This document shows, one piece after another, positions 9,534 to 17,472 of a DNA stretch of 64,000 nt. Every line of letters begins with the position of its first letter. The stretch's first letter is position 1. The notes beneath the pieces were generated by a model. That model did not search any database. It was not told the DNA's origin and saw only the letters and a program-made list of their open reading frames with translations. Origin of the DNA: Shewanella marinintestina (lineage in GTDB: Bacteria > Pseudomonadota > Gammaproteobacteria > Enterobacterales > Shewanellaceae); assembly GCF_023283845.1 (NCBI RefSeq), contig NZ_JAKILC010000008.1, forward strand, positions 62,001 through 126,000. Reading direction: 5' to 3'. The position numbers and the translations under genes were made by a program.

Positions 9534-9878
9534 ATGACACCTTTAACGTTTTTTAAGGCGCTGGCCGATGACACACGACTACGCAGTTTATTGCTGATCC
9601 AGGCTGAGTCAGAACTGTGTGTTTGTGAGCTAATGACGGCCCTTGACGAGATCCAACCAAAGATCTCACGCCATTTAGCGCAATTGCGCAAACTAGGTTT
9701 GCTGGTTGATAGACGCCAGGGTCAGTGGATTTTTTACTGCATTAATCCACAGTTGCCTAGTTGGGCTAGTGAGATTATGCAAACTTTGGCTAAGGAGCAG
9801 GCCAATCTTATTAGCGAAAATTTAACTAACTTACAGCAGATGGGTGACCGTCCTGAAAGAGTTAAAAACTGCTGCTAA
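9534..9878 (+). CDS. arsR: ArsR-family metalloid-responsive repressor
   Basis: A 114-residue winged-helix protein. The DNA-recognition helix region QPKISRHLAQLRKLGLLVDRRQGQWIFY (read in parts, about 42-68) and the As(III)-binding signature ELCVCELM (about 29-36) match classical ArsR, in which arsenite binding to the Cys pair releases the operator. An extra vicinal Cys pair ends the protein (NCC), which may contribute to metalloid binding. It heads the operon with acr3, gapdh and arsJ and has palindromes upstream. The start ATG follows GAGAAATTGAG. Confidence 0.94.
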   Translation: MTPLTFFKALADDTRLRSLLLIQAESELCVCELMTALDEIQPKISRHLAQLRKLGLLVDRRQGQWIFYCINPQLPSWASEIMQTLAKEQANLISENLTNLQQMGDRPERVKNCC

Positions 9879-9885
9879 CTGCTAA

Positions 9886-9908
9886 GCACTCATGTTGTAA
9901 CTGAGTGC
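9886..9908 (+). repeat. Intercistronic inverted repeat between arsR and acr3
   Basis: Arms GCACTCA and TGAGTGC around a nine-base loop, without a T-run. Could stabilise or segment the ars mRNA. Confidence 0.5.
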
Positions 9909-9935
9909 CACCATCATTGTAATAGGCCAAAGATT

Positions 9936-10970
9936 ATGGGTATTTTCGAACGTTATTTAAGTGTGTGGGTGGGCTTAGCCATCCTCGCTGGTGTGTTTCT
10001 GGGTAATTTATCTCCAGATACGTTTGCGGTGGTTGCTGGGCTCGAATACGCCCACGTTAACCTAGTGATAGCTGTACTGATCTGGGTAATGATCTATCCA
10101 ATGATGGTGCAAATTGACTTTTCAGCAGTCAAAGATGTGGGTAAAAGCCCCAAAGGCTTAGTGCTGACTTTAGTGCTTAATTGGTTAATTAAGCCTTTTA
10201 CAATGGCGGCATTAGGTTGGTTATTCTTCAGGGTTTTCTTTGTTGATTTAGTTGACCCTGCCACGGCCAGTGAATATATCGCCGGTATGATCTTGCTTGG
10301 CGTTGCACCTTGTACTGCAATGGTCTTTGTCTGGAGCCAACTTACCAAGGGCGATCCGAATTACACCTTAGTGCAAGTGTCGGTCAACGACTTAATTATG
10401 GTCGTCGCTTTTGCGCCAATTACCGCTTTACTGCTAGGTGTTAGCGACATTCAGGTACCTTGGGCCACCTTGTTATCTTCTGTGGGCTTATACGTTGTTC
10501 TGCCACTGGTTGCAGGTGCGGTTACTCGCCACTTATTACAGAAAAAGGGCGATGAGACTCAGATAAATGTATTTGTTGCTAAGCTAAAGCCTTGGTCTAT
10601 GGTGGGCTTATTGGCCACTGTGGTGCTGTTATTTGGCTTTCAAGCAGAAACCATTATTGCTCAGCCGCAAAATATCGCTTTGATAGCGATCCCGTTACTA
10701 ATCCAGACCTACGGTATTTTCTTCATTGCATTTTATGCTGCTAAGAAAATGAAACTGACTCATAAAGTGGCTGCACCAGCTTGCATGATTGCCACATCTA
10801 ACTTTTTTGAACTAGCGGTAGCAGTAGCTATTTCATTGTTTGGTCTGCACTCAGGTGCGGCGCTTGCCACTGTAGTCGGTGTGTTAGTTGAAGTACCGGT
10901 AATGTTGTCATTGGTGGCGATCGCTAACCGCAGTCGTCATCTGTTTGCCGAAGACGAAGCAAGCAGTTAA
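9936..10970 (+). CDS. acr3: Acr3-family arsenite efflux permease
   Basis: A 344-residue protein with about ten hydrophobic segments. Acr3 hallmarks are visible: [20 protein letters not shown] at the N-terminus, the conserved Cys motif [20 protein letters not shown] (about 115-134) and the late [18 protein letters not shown] segment. Acr3 exports arsenite by a thiolate-dependent, proton-driven mechanism in the inner membrane. It is second in the operon after its likely repressor, and a GAPDH-arsJ pair follows. No arsC is present, so arsenite must come from an arsenate reductase elsewhere, from uptake, or from breakdown of other arsenicals. Confidence 0.95.
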   Translation: MGIFERYLSVWVGLAILAGVFLGNLSPDTFAVVAGLEYAHVNLVIAVLIWVMIYPMMVQIDFSAVKDVGKSPKGLVLTLVLNWLIKPFTMAALGWLFFRVFFVDLVDPATASEYIAGMILLGVAPCTAMVFVWSQLTKGDPNYTLVQVSVNDLIMVVAFAPITALLLGVSDIQVPWATLLSSVGLYVVLPLVAGAVTRHLLQKKGDETQINVFVAKLKPWSMVGLLATVVLLFGFQAETIIAQPQNIALIAIPLLIQTYGIFFIAFYAAKKMKLTHKVAAPACMIATSNFFELAVAVAISLFGLHSGAALATVVGVLVEVPVMLSLVAIANRSRHLFAEDEASS

Positions 10971-10986
10971 TTAAGAGCTAAGCAAT

Positions 10987-11013
10987 CAGCTCGGGTCATA
11001 ACGCTGCGAGCTG
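10987..11013 (+). repeat. Intercistronic inverted repeat between acr3 and gapdh
   Basis: Arms CAGCTCG and CGAGCTG around a 13-base loop; no T-run, so not a clear terminator. Confidence 0.5.
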
Positions 11014-11065
11014 GTTGAATAACAGAGTTTATTTACATCCTTTAAAATTAGGTTGAGAGATAATT

Positions 11066-12076
11066 ATGACAATCAAAATTGGTATCAATGGCTTCGGTAG
11101 AATGGGGCGTTTAGCATTAAGATCGGCTTGGCATAATAGCGATGTTGAATTTGTACAGATCAACGATCCAGCCGGTGATGCAAATACATTAGCACACCTA
11201 TTAACCTTTGACTCAGTACATGGTCGTTGGTCAGAAGAAGCAACGGCAGACGGCTCTGATATCGTAATTGGAAGTCAGCGTATTACCACTACGCGCAATA
11301 AAGCGATCGCAGAGACTGATTGGTCTAGCTGCGATGTGGTGATTGAAGCTTCTGGCGTGATGAAAACCAAAGCCTTACTGCAAGCTTACTTAGATCAAGG
11401 TGTTAAAAGAGTCGTTGTTACCGCGCCAGTAAAAGAAGACGGGGTGCTTAATGTCGTGATGGGCGTGAATCACGATCTTTATGATAAGGCGATTCACCCG
11501 ATCGTGACGGCAGCTTCTTGCACCACTAACTGTTTGGCACCTGTGGTAAAAGTGATCCACGAGAAGATCGGTATCAAGCACGGTTCAATGACCACTATCC
11601 ATGACATCACCAATACCCAGACGATCCTTGATGCGCCGCATAAAGATCTACGTCGTGCCCGTGCCTGTGGCTTAAGTTTGATCCCAACAACGACTGGTAG
11701 CGCAACGGCGATTACCCATATTTTTCCTGAGCTAAAAGGCAAGCTAAATGGCCATGCAGTGCGTGTGCCGCTGGCGAATGCCTCGATTACCGACTGCGTG
11801 TTTGAGCTACATCGTGATACTACGGAAGCAGAGGTGAATCAATTGCTACGTGAAGCTGCTGAGGGCGAGTTAAAAGGCATTTTAGGTTATGAAGAGCGCC
11901 CATTGGTGTCGGTTGATTATAAAACCGATCCGCGCTCCAGTATTATCGATGCACCTTCGACTATGGTTGTTAACGGCACACAAGTGAAGTTGTATGTTTG
12001 GTACGACAACGAGTGGGGCTATGCTAACCGTACTGCCGAGCTTGCCATTATGGTAGGTAAGATGGATCAGGCTTAA
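11066..12076 (+). CDS. gapdh: ArsJ-associated glyceraldehyde-3-phosphate dehydrogenase
   Basis: A 336-residue GAPDH with the NAD-binding start [17 protein letters not shown], catalytic [10 protein letters not shown] (Cys about 153) and C-terminal [14 protein letters not shown]. In arsenic islands such a GAPDH uses arsenate in place of phosphate and forms 1-arseno-3-phosphoglycerate, which the neighbouring ArsJ exports; the product then falls apart outside the cell, giving net arsenate removal. Placement between acr3 and arsJ under an ArsR-type operator indicates this role rather than housekeeping glycolysis. All catalytic residues expected for GAPDH are seen. AGGTTGAGAG precedes the ATG. Confidence 0.93.
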   Translation: MTIKIGINGFGRMGRLALRSAWHNSDVEFVQINDPAGDANTLAHLLTFDSVHGRWSEEATADGSDIVIGSQRITTTRNKAIAETDWSSCDVVIEASGVMKTKALLQAYLDQGVKRVVVTAPVKEDGVLNVVMGVNHDLYDKAIHPIVTAASCTTNCLAPVVKVIHEKIGIKHGSMTTIHDITNTQTILDAPHKDLRRARACGLSLIPTTTGSATAITHIFPELKGKLNGHAVRVPLANASITDCVFELHRDTTEAEVNQLLREAAEGELKGILGYEERPLVSVDYKTDPRSSIIDAPSTMVVNGTQVKLYVWYDNEWGYANRTAELAIMVGKMDQA

Positions 12077-12146
12077 ATAGAAGGTCCTAGGAAGAGCAGG
12101 TTCTAGATCCTAGAAAAAATAACAAAAGCCAATACGGTGCAAGCTG

Positions 12147-12181
12147 GGAGATAGCGTTCTAGTCGTGACTAAGCTATCTCC
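12147..12181 (+). terminator. Long hairpin after gapdh; possible partial terminator or attenuator
   Basis: Nine-base arms GGAGATAGC (12147-12155) and GCTATCTCC (12173-12181) enclose an inner stem TAGTC/GACTA, followed by a weak pyrimidine stretch TCTTATCCT. It lies between gapdh and arsJ and may lower arsJ transcription. An additional CTAGGA/TCCTAG inverted repeat lies at about 12088-12113. Confidence 0.5.
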
Positions 12182-12197
12182 TCTTATCCTGTATAGC

Positions 12198-12580
12198 AAA
12201 ATCGTAAGTAATTGGTTTAGTTGGTTTGATCGTGCTAACAAAACTTCGTTTATTGCCTGAGAGTATTAAGCAGTAGTTGATTGTTACGGGGGCCCTATTT
12301 GAGGGGGCATTGCTCTAAATGCTCTAATTTTAAAATCGTAAGTAATTGGTTTAGGTGGTTTGATCGTGCTAACAAAACTTCGTTCATTGCCTCAGAGTAT
12401 TAAGCAGTAGTTGATTGTTACGGGGAGCTATTTGAGAGGGCATTGCTCTAAACGCTCTAATTTTAAAATCGTAAGTAATTGGTTTAGTTGGTTTGATCGT
12501 GCTAACAAAACTTCGTTCATTGCCGGATAGCATTAAGTAGTAGTTGATTGTTACGGGGGCCCTATTTGAGGGGGCATTGC
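12198..12580 (+). repeat. Three tandem, decayed copies of the arsJ 5' end (about 133 bp period)
   Basis: Each unit carries a common leader (ATCGTAAGTAATTGGTTTAG) and then a GTG-initiated copy of the first codons of arsJ, starting at 12232, 12366 and 12499; the genuine start is at 12618. Copies 1 and 2 encode 14 residues identical or nearly identical to ArsJ (LTKLR, LP, SIKQ) and then stop at TAG exactly where ArsJ has Tyr15; copy 3 stops one codon earlier. Similarity continues past the stop (LIVTG in the same frame), with several changes at synonymous positions relative to arsJ. Spacing is 134, 133 and 119 bases. The units may be debris of unequal duplication or of replacement of an older arsJ allele; they could also be translated as short leader peptides. 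Confidence 0.85.
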
Positions 12581-12617
12581 ATCCGTTATTTTAATATTTT
12601 TATATAGAGAATAAGCC

Positions 12618-13835
12618 GTGCTAACAAAACTTCGTTCATTGCCTGATAGTATTAAGCAGTATTTAATCGTTACAGGGAACTACTGGGCATTCACTCTTAC
12701 TGACGGCGCGCTGCGCATGTTGGTAGTGCTGCACTTTTACGACTTAGGTTATCAACCGTTAGCCATTGCCATGTTGTTTTTGTTCTATGAGATCTTTGGC
12801 GTGATCACTAATTTAGTCGGCGGCTGGCTTGGAGCACGACTAGGCCTTAACCGAACCATGAACATAGGCCTAGGATTACAGATCCTTGCGCTTTCGATGC
12901 TGTTGCTACCAAGCGCGATACTTACCGTCCCTTGGGTGATGGCGGCGCAGGCACTATCAGGGATCGCTAAAGATCTTAATAAAATGAGTGCCAAAAGTGC
13001 GATTAAAACCTTAGTACCTAAAGATGCTGAAGATAAGCTTTATCGCTGGGTGGCCATGCTTACCGGCTCTAAAAATGCCTTAAAAGGTGCGGGCTTTTTC
13101 TTAGGAGGGCTATTACTATCAATTGCAGGTTTTACTGGTGCGGTTGCGATTATGGCCGCGGCTTTGTTGTTGGTGTGGATCTGCAGTATTTTTAGTTTAA
13201 AAGCCGATTTAGGCAAAGCTAAATCTAAGCCAAAATTCACTGAGATATTTTCTAAAAGCCAGAAAGTGAATATCCTTTCGGCGGCGCGATTATTCTTATT
13301 TGCAGCCAGAGATGTTTGGTTTGTGATTGCTTTGCCAGTATTTTTAGCTAGCCAGCTTGGCTGGGAGCATAGCAGTGTTGGCGCATTTTTAGCGCTATGG
13401 GTTATCGCTTACGGCATAGTGCAATCAGTGGCGCCAAAGATAACCTCGCGTAAAAGTGCTCCAGACGGCAAGGTTGCGACACTCTGGGTTGGTGTGCTTA
13501 CCGCTGTTACTGCGGCGTTAGCGTTAGTCATGTTTACGGGGTGGGTTGCACCAGAGGTTGCCTTGATTGTCGGGCTAATGGTATTTGGCGCGGTGTTTGC
13601 CATTAACTCCTCGCTGCATAGCTACTTAATCGTGAGCTACGCTGGTGATGATGGTGTGTCATTAGATATTGGCTTTTACTATATGGCGAATGCCATGGGC
13701 CGATTAATTGGTACCATACTGTCAGGTTGGGTATATCAACAAGCGGGACTCGCGGCTTGTTTGTTTATATCGGCGGGCATGTTATTTCTGACCTTTATCA
13801 TTTCTTTTAAACTTCCGCGCCACCCTGTTAGCTAA
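12618..13835 (+). CDS. arsJ: ArsJ, MFS exporter of organoarsenical 1-arseno-3-phosphoglycerate
   Basis: A 405-residue major facilitator protein with about 11-12 membrane segments. The N-terminus (SIKQYLIVTGNYWAFTLTDG) and the GWLGARLGLNRTMNIGL loop after the second segment match the ArsJ group. ArsJ exports the labile arsenate ester made by GAPDH, and the adjacent gene supplies that enzyme. The start is GTG at 12618, supported by the alignment to the family and by a purine-rich GAGAATAAG upstream; three degenerate copies of this start lie just upstream. A strong hairpin follows the stop and closes the operon. Confidence 0.92.
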   Translation: MLTKLRSLPDSIKQYLIVTGNYWAFTLTDGALRMLVVLHFYDLGYQPLAIAMLFLFYEIFGVITNLVGGWLGARLGLNRTMNIGLGLQILALSMLLLPSAILTVPWVMAAQALSGIAKDLNKMSAKSAIKTLVPKDAEDKLYRWVAMLTGSKNALKGAGFFLGGLLLSIAGFTGAVAIMAAALLLVWICSIFSLKADLGKAKSKPKFTEIFSKSQKVNILSAARLFLFAARDVWFVIALPVFLASQLGWEHSSVGAFLALWVIAYGIVQSVAPKITSRKSAPDGKVATLWVGVLTAVTAALALVMFTGWVAPEVALIVGLMVFGAVFAINSSLHSYLIVSYAGDDGVSLDIGFYYMANAMGRLIGTILSGWVYQQAGLAACLFISAGMLFLTFIISFKLPRHPVS

Positions 13836-14143
13836 GTTGCGCACGCAGCAAAATTAACTTTGCTGAAAGCCTGCTGTCATAATTGTCATGGCGCTACAAA
13901 CGCCATGACAACTTTTCATCTGCCTACTTTAGTTTGTTTTCTAGCCTTTCCAAAGGTTAACAATTCGTTGTACTCTGTTTGCTAAGTTTGAGTGTTTTTA
14001 GCTCGATGAGCTAACCGCTGACTTAGATAGGACCTTTTGATCTTGCAAGCCAATGACAGATCAAAAAGCCCTAAATACATGATTATAAATATAAGTATAA
14101 ATATAAATAATAACGAAAAATTATCTGTATCGACGAGGTTTGA
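13836..14143. other. arsJ terminator and hairpin-rich leader of the AGCS gene
   Basis: No gene is seen here. The stretch holds the arsJ terminator (13883-13911), a perfect hairpin TTAGCTC-GAT-GAGCTAA (13998-14014), an inverted repeat TTTTGATCT/AGATCAAAA (14035-14066) and a very AT-rich run just before the symporter gene. The last two elements are candidate control structures of the symporter mRNA. I did not find the conserved core of a glycine riboswitch, which often precedes such symporters. Confidence 0.5.
13883..13918 (+). terminator. Terminator of the ars operon
   Basis: Eleven-base perfect stem TTGTCATGGCG/CGCCATGACAA with a seven-base loop and a short pyrimidine tail. Confidence 0.75.
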
Positions 14144-15520
14144 ATGGAAGCTATTACGAATTTTGTAAGCATGATCAATGGGGTGGTTTGGGGAACACCT
14201 ATGTTGGTTATGATCTTGGGAGTGGGCTTATTTCTCACTGTCGGATTACGTTTAATGCCAATTGTGAAATTGGGCACCGGCTTTAAATTACTATGGTCTG
14301 GCAGGATCCCTGATAAAGATAAAAACATGAAAGGGGAAATTAGCCCTTTTAATGCCTTAATGACATCACTGTCTGCCACTATTGGTACCGGTAATATTGC
14401 TGGTGTTGCTACGGCGATTTTTATTGGTGGTCCTGGTGCACTGTTTTGGATGTGGTGTACTGCGTTGGTGGGCATGGCGACTAAGTTCGCCGAGGCAGTA
14501 CTTGCAGTTAAGTACCGTGAAGTTGATGACAATGGTAACCACGTTGGTGGACCAATGTATTACATTAAAAATGGTCTTGGTTCTAAGTGGGCTTGGCTCG
14601 GGACCGCATTTGCGCTATTTGGCTCTTTGGCAGGTTTTGGTATTGGTAATACCGTGCAGGCTAACTCTGTTGCTGATGCGCTTAGCAGTAATTTTGGCGT
14701 GCCCAACTGGGTTACAGGTGTAGTGTTAATGGTGCTGGTTGGTGCTGTGCTTATGGGCGGTATTAAGCGTATTGCTGATGTGGCCGGTAAGCTAGTCCCT
14801 ATGATGACGGTATTTTATATTGCTGCGGGTATTGCAGTATTAGTGGTTTACGCAGCAGAAATTCCAGCAGCAATTGAGTTGATTTTGCATAGCGCATTTA
14901 ACCCTGTTGCGGCGCAAGGCGGTTTTGCTGGCGCAGCGGTTTGGGCGGCAATTCGTTTTGGTGTTGCACGTGGTGTGTTCTCTAACGAAGCAGGTCTTGG
15001 TAGTGCGCCAATTGCACATGCTGCAGCGCAGACCAATAACCCTGTGGCTCAAGGTCTAGTGGCGATGCTAGGTACTTTTATCGATACCTTAATCGTTTGT
15101 AGCATTACAGGCCTAGCGATTATCGTCTCTGGTGCATGGACTTCGGGAGAAAATGGTGCGGCATTAACTTCGTTTGCTTTTTCACATGCCTTCCCGTTAG
15201 GTAATTATGTAGTGGCAATAGCGCTGACGGTATTTGCGTTTACGACGATTCTGGGCTGGAGCTTTTACTGTGAAAAGTGTGTGCAGTTCTTGTTTGGGGT
15301 TAAGGCGATTAAGCCTTTTAGAGTGATTTGGACCTTAGTGGTGCCACTCGGTGCGGTGAGCTCACTTGAGTTTATTTGGTTACTGGCTGATACGCTGAAT
15401 GCCATGATGGCTATTCCAAACTTAATTGCCTTAGCACTATTAAGCCCAGTGGTGTTTGCGTTGACCCGAGAATACTTCTTAAACAAGCGTGAGGCCGATG
15501 CGAAGACGCAAAAGAGTTAA
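14144..15520 (+). CDS. AGCS-family sodium:alanine/glycine symporter
   Basis: A 458-residue protein with about ten hydrophobic segments. The family signature is plain: LSATIGTGNIAGVATAIFIG (about 74-93), GGPGALFWMWCTALVGMATK, VGGPMYYIKNG and the later GVARGVFSNEAGLGSAPIAH. AGCS carriers import alanine, glycine or related small amino acids with sodium in the inner membrane, fitting a marine host. The ATG follows GACGAGGTTTGA. It is monocistronic, preceded by two hairpins and followed by a strong bidirectional terminator. The exact amino acid cannot be told. Confidence 0.93.
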   Translation: MEAITNFVSMINGVVWGTPMLVMILGVGLFLTVGLRLMPIVKLGTGFKLLWSGRIPDKDKNMKGEISPFNALMTSLSATIGTGNIAGVATAIFIGGPGALFWMWCTALVGMATKFAEAVLAVKYREVDDNGNHVGGPMYYIKNGLGSKWAWLGTAFALFGSLAGFGIGNTVQANSVADALSSNFGVPNWVTGVVLMVLVGAVLMGGIKRIADVAGKLVPMMTVFYIAAGIAVLVVYAAEIPAAIELILHSAFNPVAAQGGFAGAAVWAAIRFGVARGVFSNEAGLGSAPIAHAAAQTNNPVAQGLVAMLGTFIDTLIVCSITGLAIIVSGAWTSGENGAALTSFAFSHAFPLGNYVVAIALTVFAFTTILGWSFYCEKCVQFLFGVKAIKPFRVIWTLVVPLGAVSSLEFIWLLADTLNAMMAIPNLIALALLSPVVFALTREYFLNKREADAKTQKS

Positions 15521-15543
15521 GTTCGCTTGCTGTTTATAAAACT

Positions 15544-15581
15544 AAAAAAGCTCCTGCATATGATGTCAGGAGCTTTTTTTA
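15544..15581. terminator. Bidirectional terminator
   Basis: Stem AAAAAGCTCCTG/CAGGAGCTTTTT with T-runs on both strands, between the symporter gene and the converging small gene. Confidence 0.9.
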
Positions 15582-15633
15582 TTTATCTGAGTAAGCTGAT
15601 GCTTGTCAAATATTTGCTAGCACGTACTTTGGG

Positions 15634-15813
15634 TTATGCCCAGAAGTCATCTTCGCTTAAATCACGCTTCAATTGCGCTTGTTCAAGGTATGCTTCAAGA
15701 CGTTTTTTAACGGCTTTCTTGTGTGCTAACTCGTCAGCAGCTTGCTGAGTTTTAGGCGCTGTATACGCCTCCATTTCTACATCGTTGGGCACCAAATCAA
15801 AAGTCTGAGCCAT
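15634..15813 (-). CDS. Small conserved-type hypothetical protein, 59 residues
   Basis: A short, charged, helical protein with an N-terminal MAQTFDLVPNDVEMEAY and a C-terminal KKRLEAYLEQAQLKRDLSED ending DDFWA. The ATG at 15813 has AGAGGA seven bases upstream; the GTG one codon earlier is too close to it. The basic-helix plus acidic DDFW end recalls the small PA3496-type proteins of gammaproteobacteria, which I offer only as a weak resemblance. It shares a bidirectional terminator with the symporter gene. Function unknown. Confidence 0.7.
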   Translation of the reverse strand: MAQTFDLVPNDVEMEAYTAPKTQQAADELAHKKAVKKRLEAYLEQAQLKRDLSEDDFWA

Positions 15814-15996
15814 CACGAATTCCTCTTAGCTAGGTATCCATGTTCCGAATCGCTTACTTAGCGTTAAAAGGAAATACTTTGATACCATCGGTTAATAACT
15901 AAACAATGTCTGCGCCCGGTGACTTACTTAATTAAGCCTATTAGGGAGCGCTTAATTTGGAATTTAGCAGGAAGTGATTTAAAAATATGCGATCTA

Positions 15997-16011
15997 TGTA
16001 ACAAAATTACA
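15997..16011. promoter_or_regulatory. HexR-like palindromic box
   Basis: The 15-mer TGTAACAAAATTACA is an inverted repeat (TGTAA/TTACA) and differs at two central positions from the HexR operator consensus of Shewanella as I remember it (TGTAATTAAATTACA). HexR is a sugar-phosphate-sensing repressor of central carbon metabolism genes. It lies upstream of an orphan terminator on the + strand and about 820 bases downstream of the start of the minus-strand outer-membrane gene, so its target is uncertain. Confidence 0.4.
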
Positions 16012-16049
16012 TTTATCGTTCATTTTTTATTGTTTATGATGTTTTTTAG

Positions 16050-16135
16050 TAATTTAGTGAAACTATGCAACAAAAAAACGTGTGGGAAGGGTTTGGCTAT
16101 TTATCCTGATTCATAGGACAAATAGCCAATTTTTT
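16050..16135 (+). ncRNA. Candidate small RNA or short-peptide transcript ending in an orphan terminator
   Basis: A + strand hairpin (arms GGCTATTT at 16095-16102 and AAATAGCC at 16120-16127, inner CCT/AGG) is followed directly by TTTTTT, a clear Rho-independent terminator, yet no + strand gene ends here: the symporter gene already has its own terminator 500 bases earlier. Upstream are a HexR-like box and a loose promoter-like pair (TTGTTT, 17 bases, TTTAGT). Within the putative transcript a 14-codon frame starts at 16065 (MQQKNVWEGFGYLS) and its stop falls inside the hairpin. Either a small RNA or a leader-peptide-like transcript is possible. No expression evidence. Confidence 0.35.
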
Positions 16136-16141
16136 AGGAAC

Positions 16142-16834
16142 TTATAATGAAAAACTATAGCTGTAGCCGAGTAAAATCTTGGCATCATCATTTTTCAGAT
16201 CTGTGTCACTGACGGTGAAAGATACGCTGCCCAAATCGGTATCTTTACTGAGTGACAAGGAGTAATCAGCATAATCATCACGACCATACCAAGCTGTCAC
16301 TACATCACCGCTAGAATAGCCATAATGGGCACTAACAGAAAGCGTATCAGAGATAGGGTAAGTTAGTGTGGTTTGCAAATAACTCATATCTTTATTATCG
16401 AGTGGCTCGCTGGCGACATCACTCCCGGCATTGACTAAGTGTGAGTAACTGACTGCAATCCACTTCCAGCTGAGAGCTGCTGTGACTTCGCCTAAATCGA
16501 TACTGTCGTCAGCATCTGGATAGGCGTAGTAAAGATAATAGAGATCATACTCAAAGCTATCGCCAAAGCTGCCAGCAAAACCCGCGTAGACATCAAGCTC
16601 GTAACTCGTATTGTCACCAAAATCGACATTAGAAGCCCAAGTACCCGCATAAAAGCCTGACTCGTGACTGTAGTCGATACCACCTTGTACTGCGGCCGCA
16701 TCATCCGTTTGGGTCACGCCGCGCCATAGGTAGTTTGAGGTCACGCCTATATTGGCTTCAACTGCAGCATGGGCGGTACCTGCTAACATTGATGTAAGTA
16801 AAATAGCTGTGGTTTTGATTAGTTGCTTGTTCAT
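16142..16834 (-). CDS. TorF-family (TIGR02001-like) outer membrane protein
   Basis: A 230-residue protein with a clear signal peptide cleaved after AGTAHA (about residue 23). The mature part begins VEANIGVTSNYLWRGVTQTDD, the signature of the TIGR02001/TorF putative porin group, and shows alternating beta strands with aromatic girdles ending in YSYSFSL with a terminal Leu, as in small outer-membrane barrels. Substrate unknown; members are found beside various transport systems. It stands alone here. Confidence 0.85.
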   Translation of the reverse strand: MNKQLIKTTAILLTSMLAGTAHAAVEANIGVTSNYLWRGVTQTDDAAAVQGGIDYSHESGFYAGTWASNVDFGDNTSYELDVYAGFAGSFGDSFEYDLYYLYYAYPDADDSIDLGEVTAALSWKWIAVSYSHLVNAGSDVASEPLDNKDMSYLQTTLTYPISDTLSVSAHYGYSSGDVVTAWYGRDDYADYSLSLSKDTDLGSVSFTVSDTDLKNDDAKILLGYSYSFSL

Positions 16835-17013
16835 CTCATTCCCCTTATTGCAATATTTACTGCTTTTTATAGTGACTAATTAAGTAGCAAACTCTGAGCC
16901 AAAAATAACTTTTAATTAAAACAGTTGCTTACAATGTTATTGAGCTTGAGGGGAAAGTGAATTGATTCAAACTAGGGCAATGAGCACCGAGATAGGGCAG
17001 AATTAACAGATAT

Positions 17014-17039
17014 AAAAAAACCTCCGTATGGGAGGTTTA
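17014..17039 (-). terminator. Terminator of the HU gene
   Basis: Minus-strand stem AAACCTCC/GGAGGTTT with a short loop and following T-run. Confidence 0.88.
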
Positions 17040-17063
17040 GTTATCAACTGTAGAAACAGTGAT

Positions 17064-17336
17064 TTAGTTAACGCTATCTTTAAGCGTCTTACCTGCTTTA
17101 AACTTAGGTACTGTAGCCGCAGGGATCTGGATTTCTTTACCAGTCTGTGGGTTACGACCTGTACGGGCTGCGCGTTGTGTAGTTTCAAAAGAACCAAAAC
17201 CAACGATAGAGATCTTGTCTCCATTCTTCATTGCTTCTGCAACAGTTTCTTCAAAAGATTTTAATGCACGCGCGGCTTCAGCTTTAGTCAGTTCTGCAGA
17301 TTCAGCCATTTTTGCAACAAGTTCAGTCTTATTCAT
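17064..17336 (-). CDS. hup: DNA-binding protein HU
   Basis: A 90-residue HU/IHF-family nucleoid protein: MNKTELVAKMAESAEL start, the VGFGSFET turn, and the DNA-wrapping arm RAARTGRNPQTGKEIQIPA with the conserved Pro in NPQTGK. Ends with KTLKDSVN. HU dimers bind and bend DNA without strong sequence preference. It cannot be assigned to the alpha or beta type on sequence alone because it mixes features of both. Monocistronic with its own terminator. The ATG at 17336 follows a GAAAGAAGAG ribosome-binding region. Confidence 0.95.
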   Translation of the reverse strand: MNKTELVAKMAESAELTKAEAARALKSFEETVAEAMKNGDKISIVGFGSFETTQRAARTGRNPQTGKEIQIPAATVPKFKAGKTLKDSVN

Positions 17337-17472
17337 TTGAATAGTCTCTTCTTTCCGTAGATTTAATTGTTAGTAGCGTTATGTAACATGCCACAAGCTT
17401 TTGCATTTGAAAAGCGCTTTAACCCTATGAAATGGGCATTAAAGTCAAAAATAGGGGCGATTTCTCAATTTT

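Noticed and set aside
13836..14143. Glycine riboswitch before the AGCS symporter
   Set aside because: Hairpins are present, but the conserved glycine-riboswitch motifs are absent.
14382..14723. A 113-codon frame inside the AGCS symporter gene
   Set aside because: Alternate-frame shadow of the membrane-protein gene, without start signal.
15919..16116. A 65-codon + strand frame next to the outer-membrane gene
   Set aside because: Low-complexity AT-rich composition, no ribosome-binding site, and it overlaps the candidate promoter and box; not considered coding.
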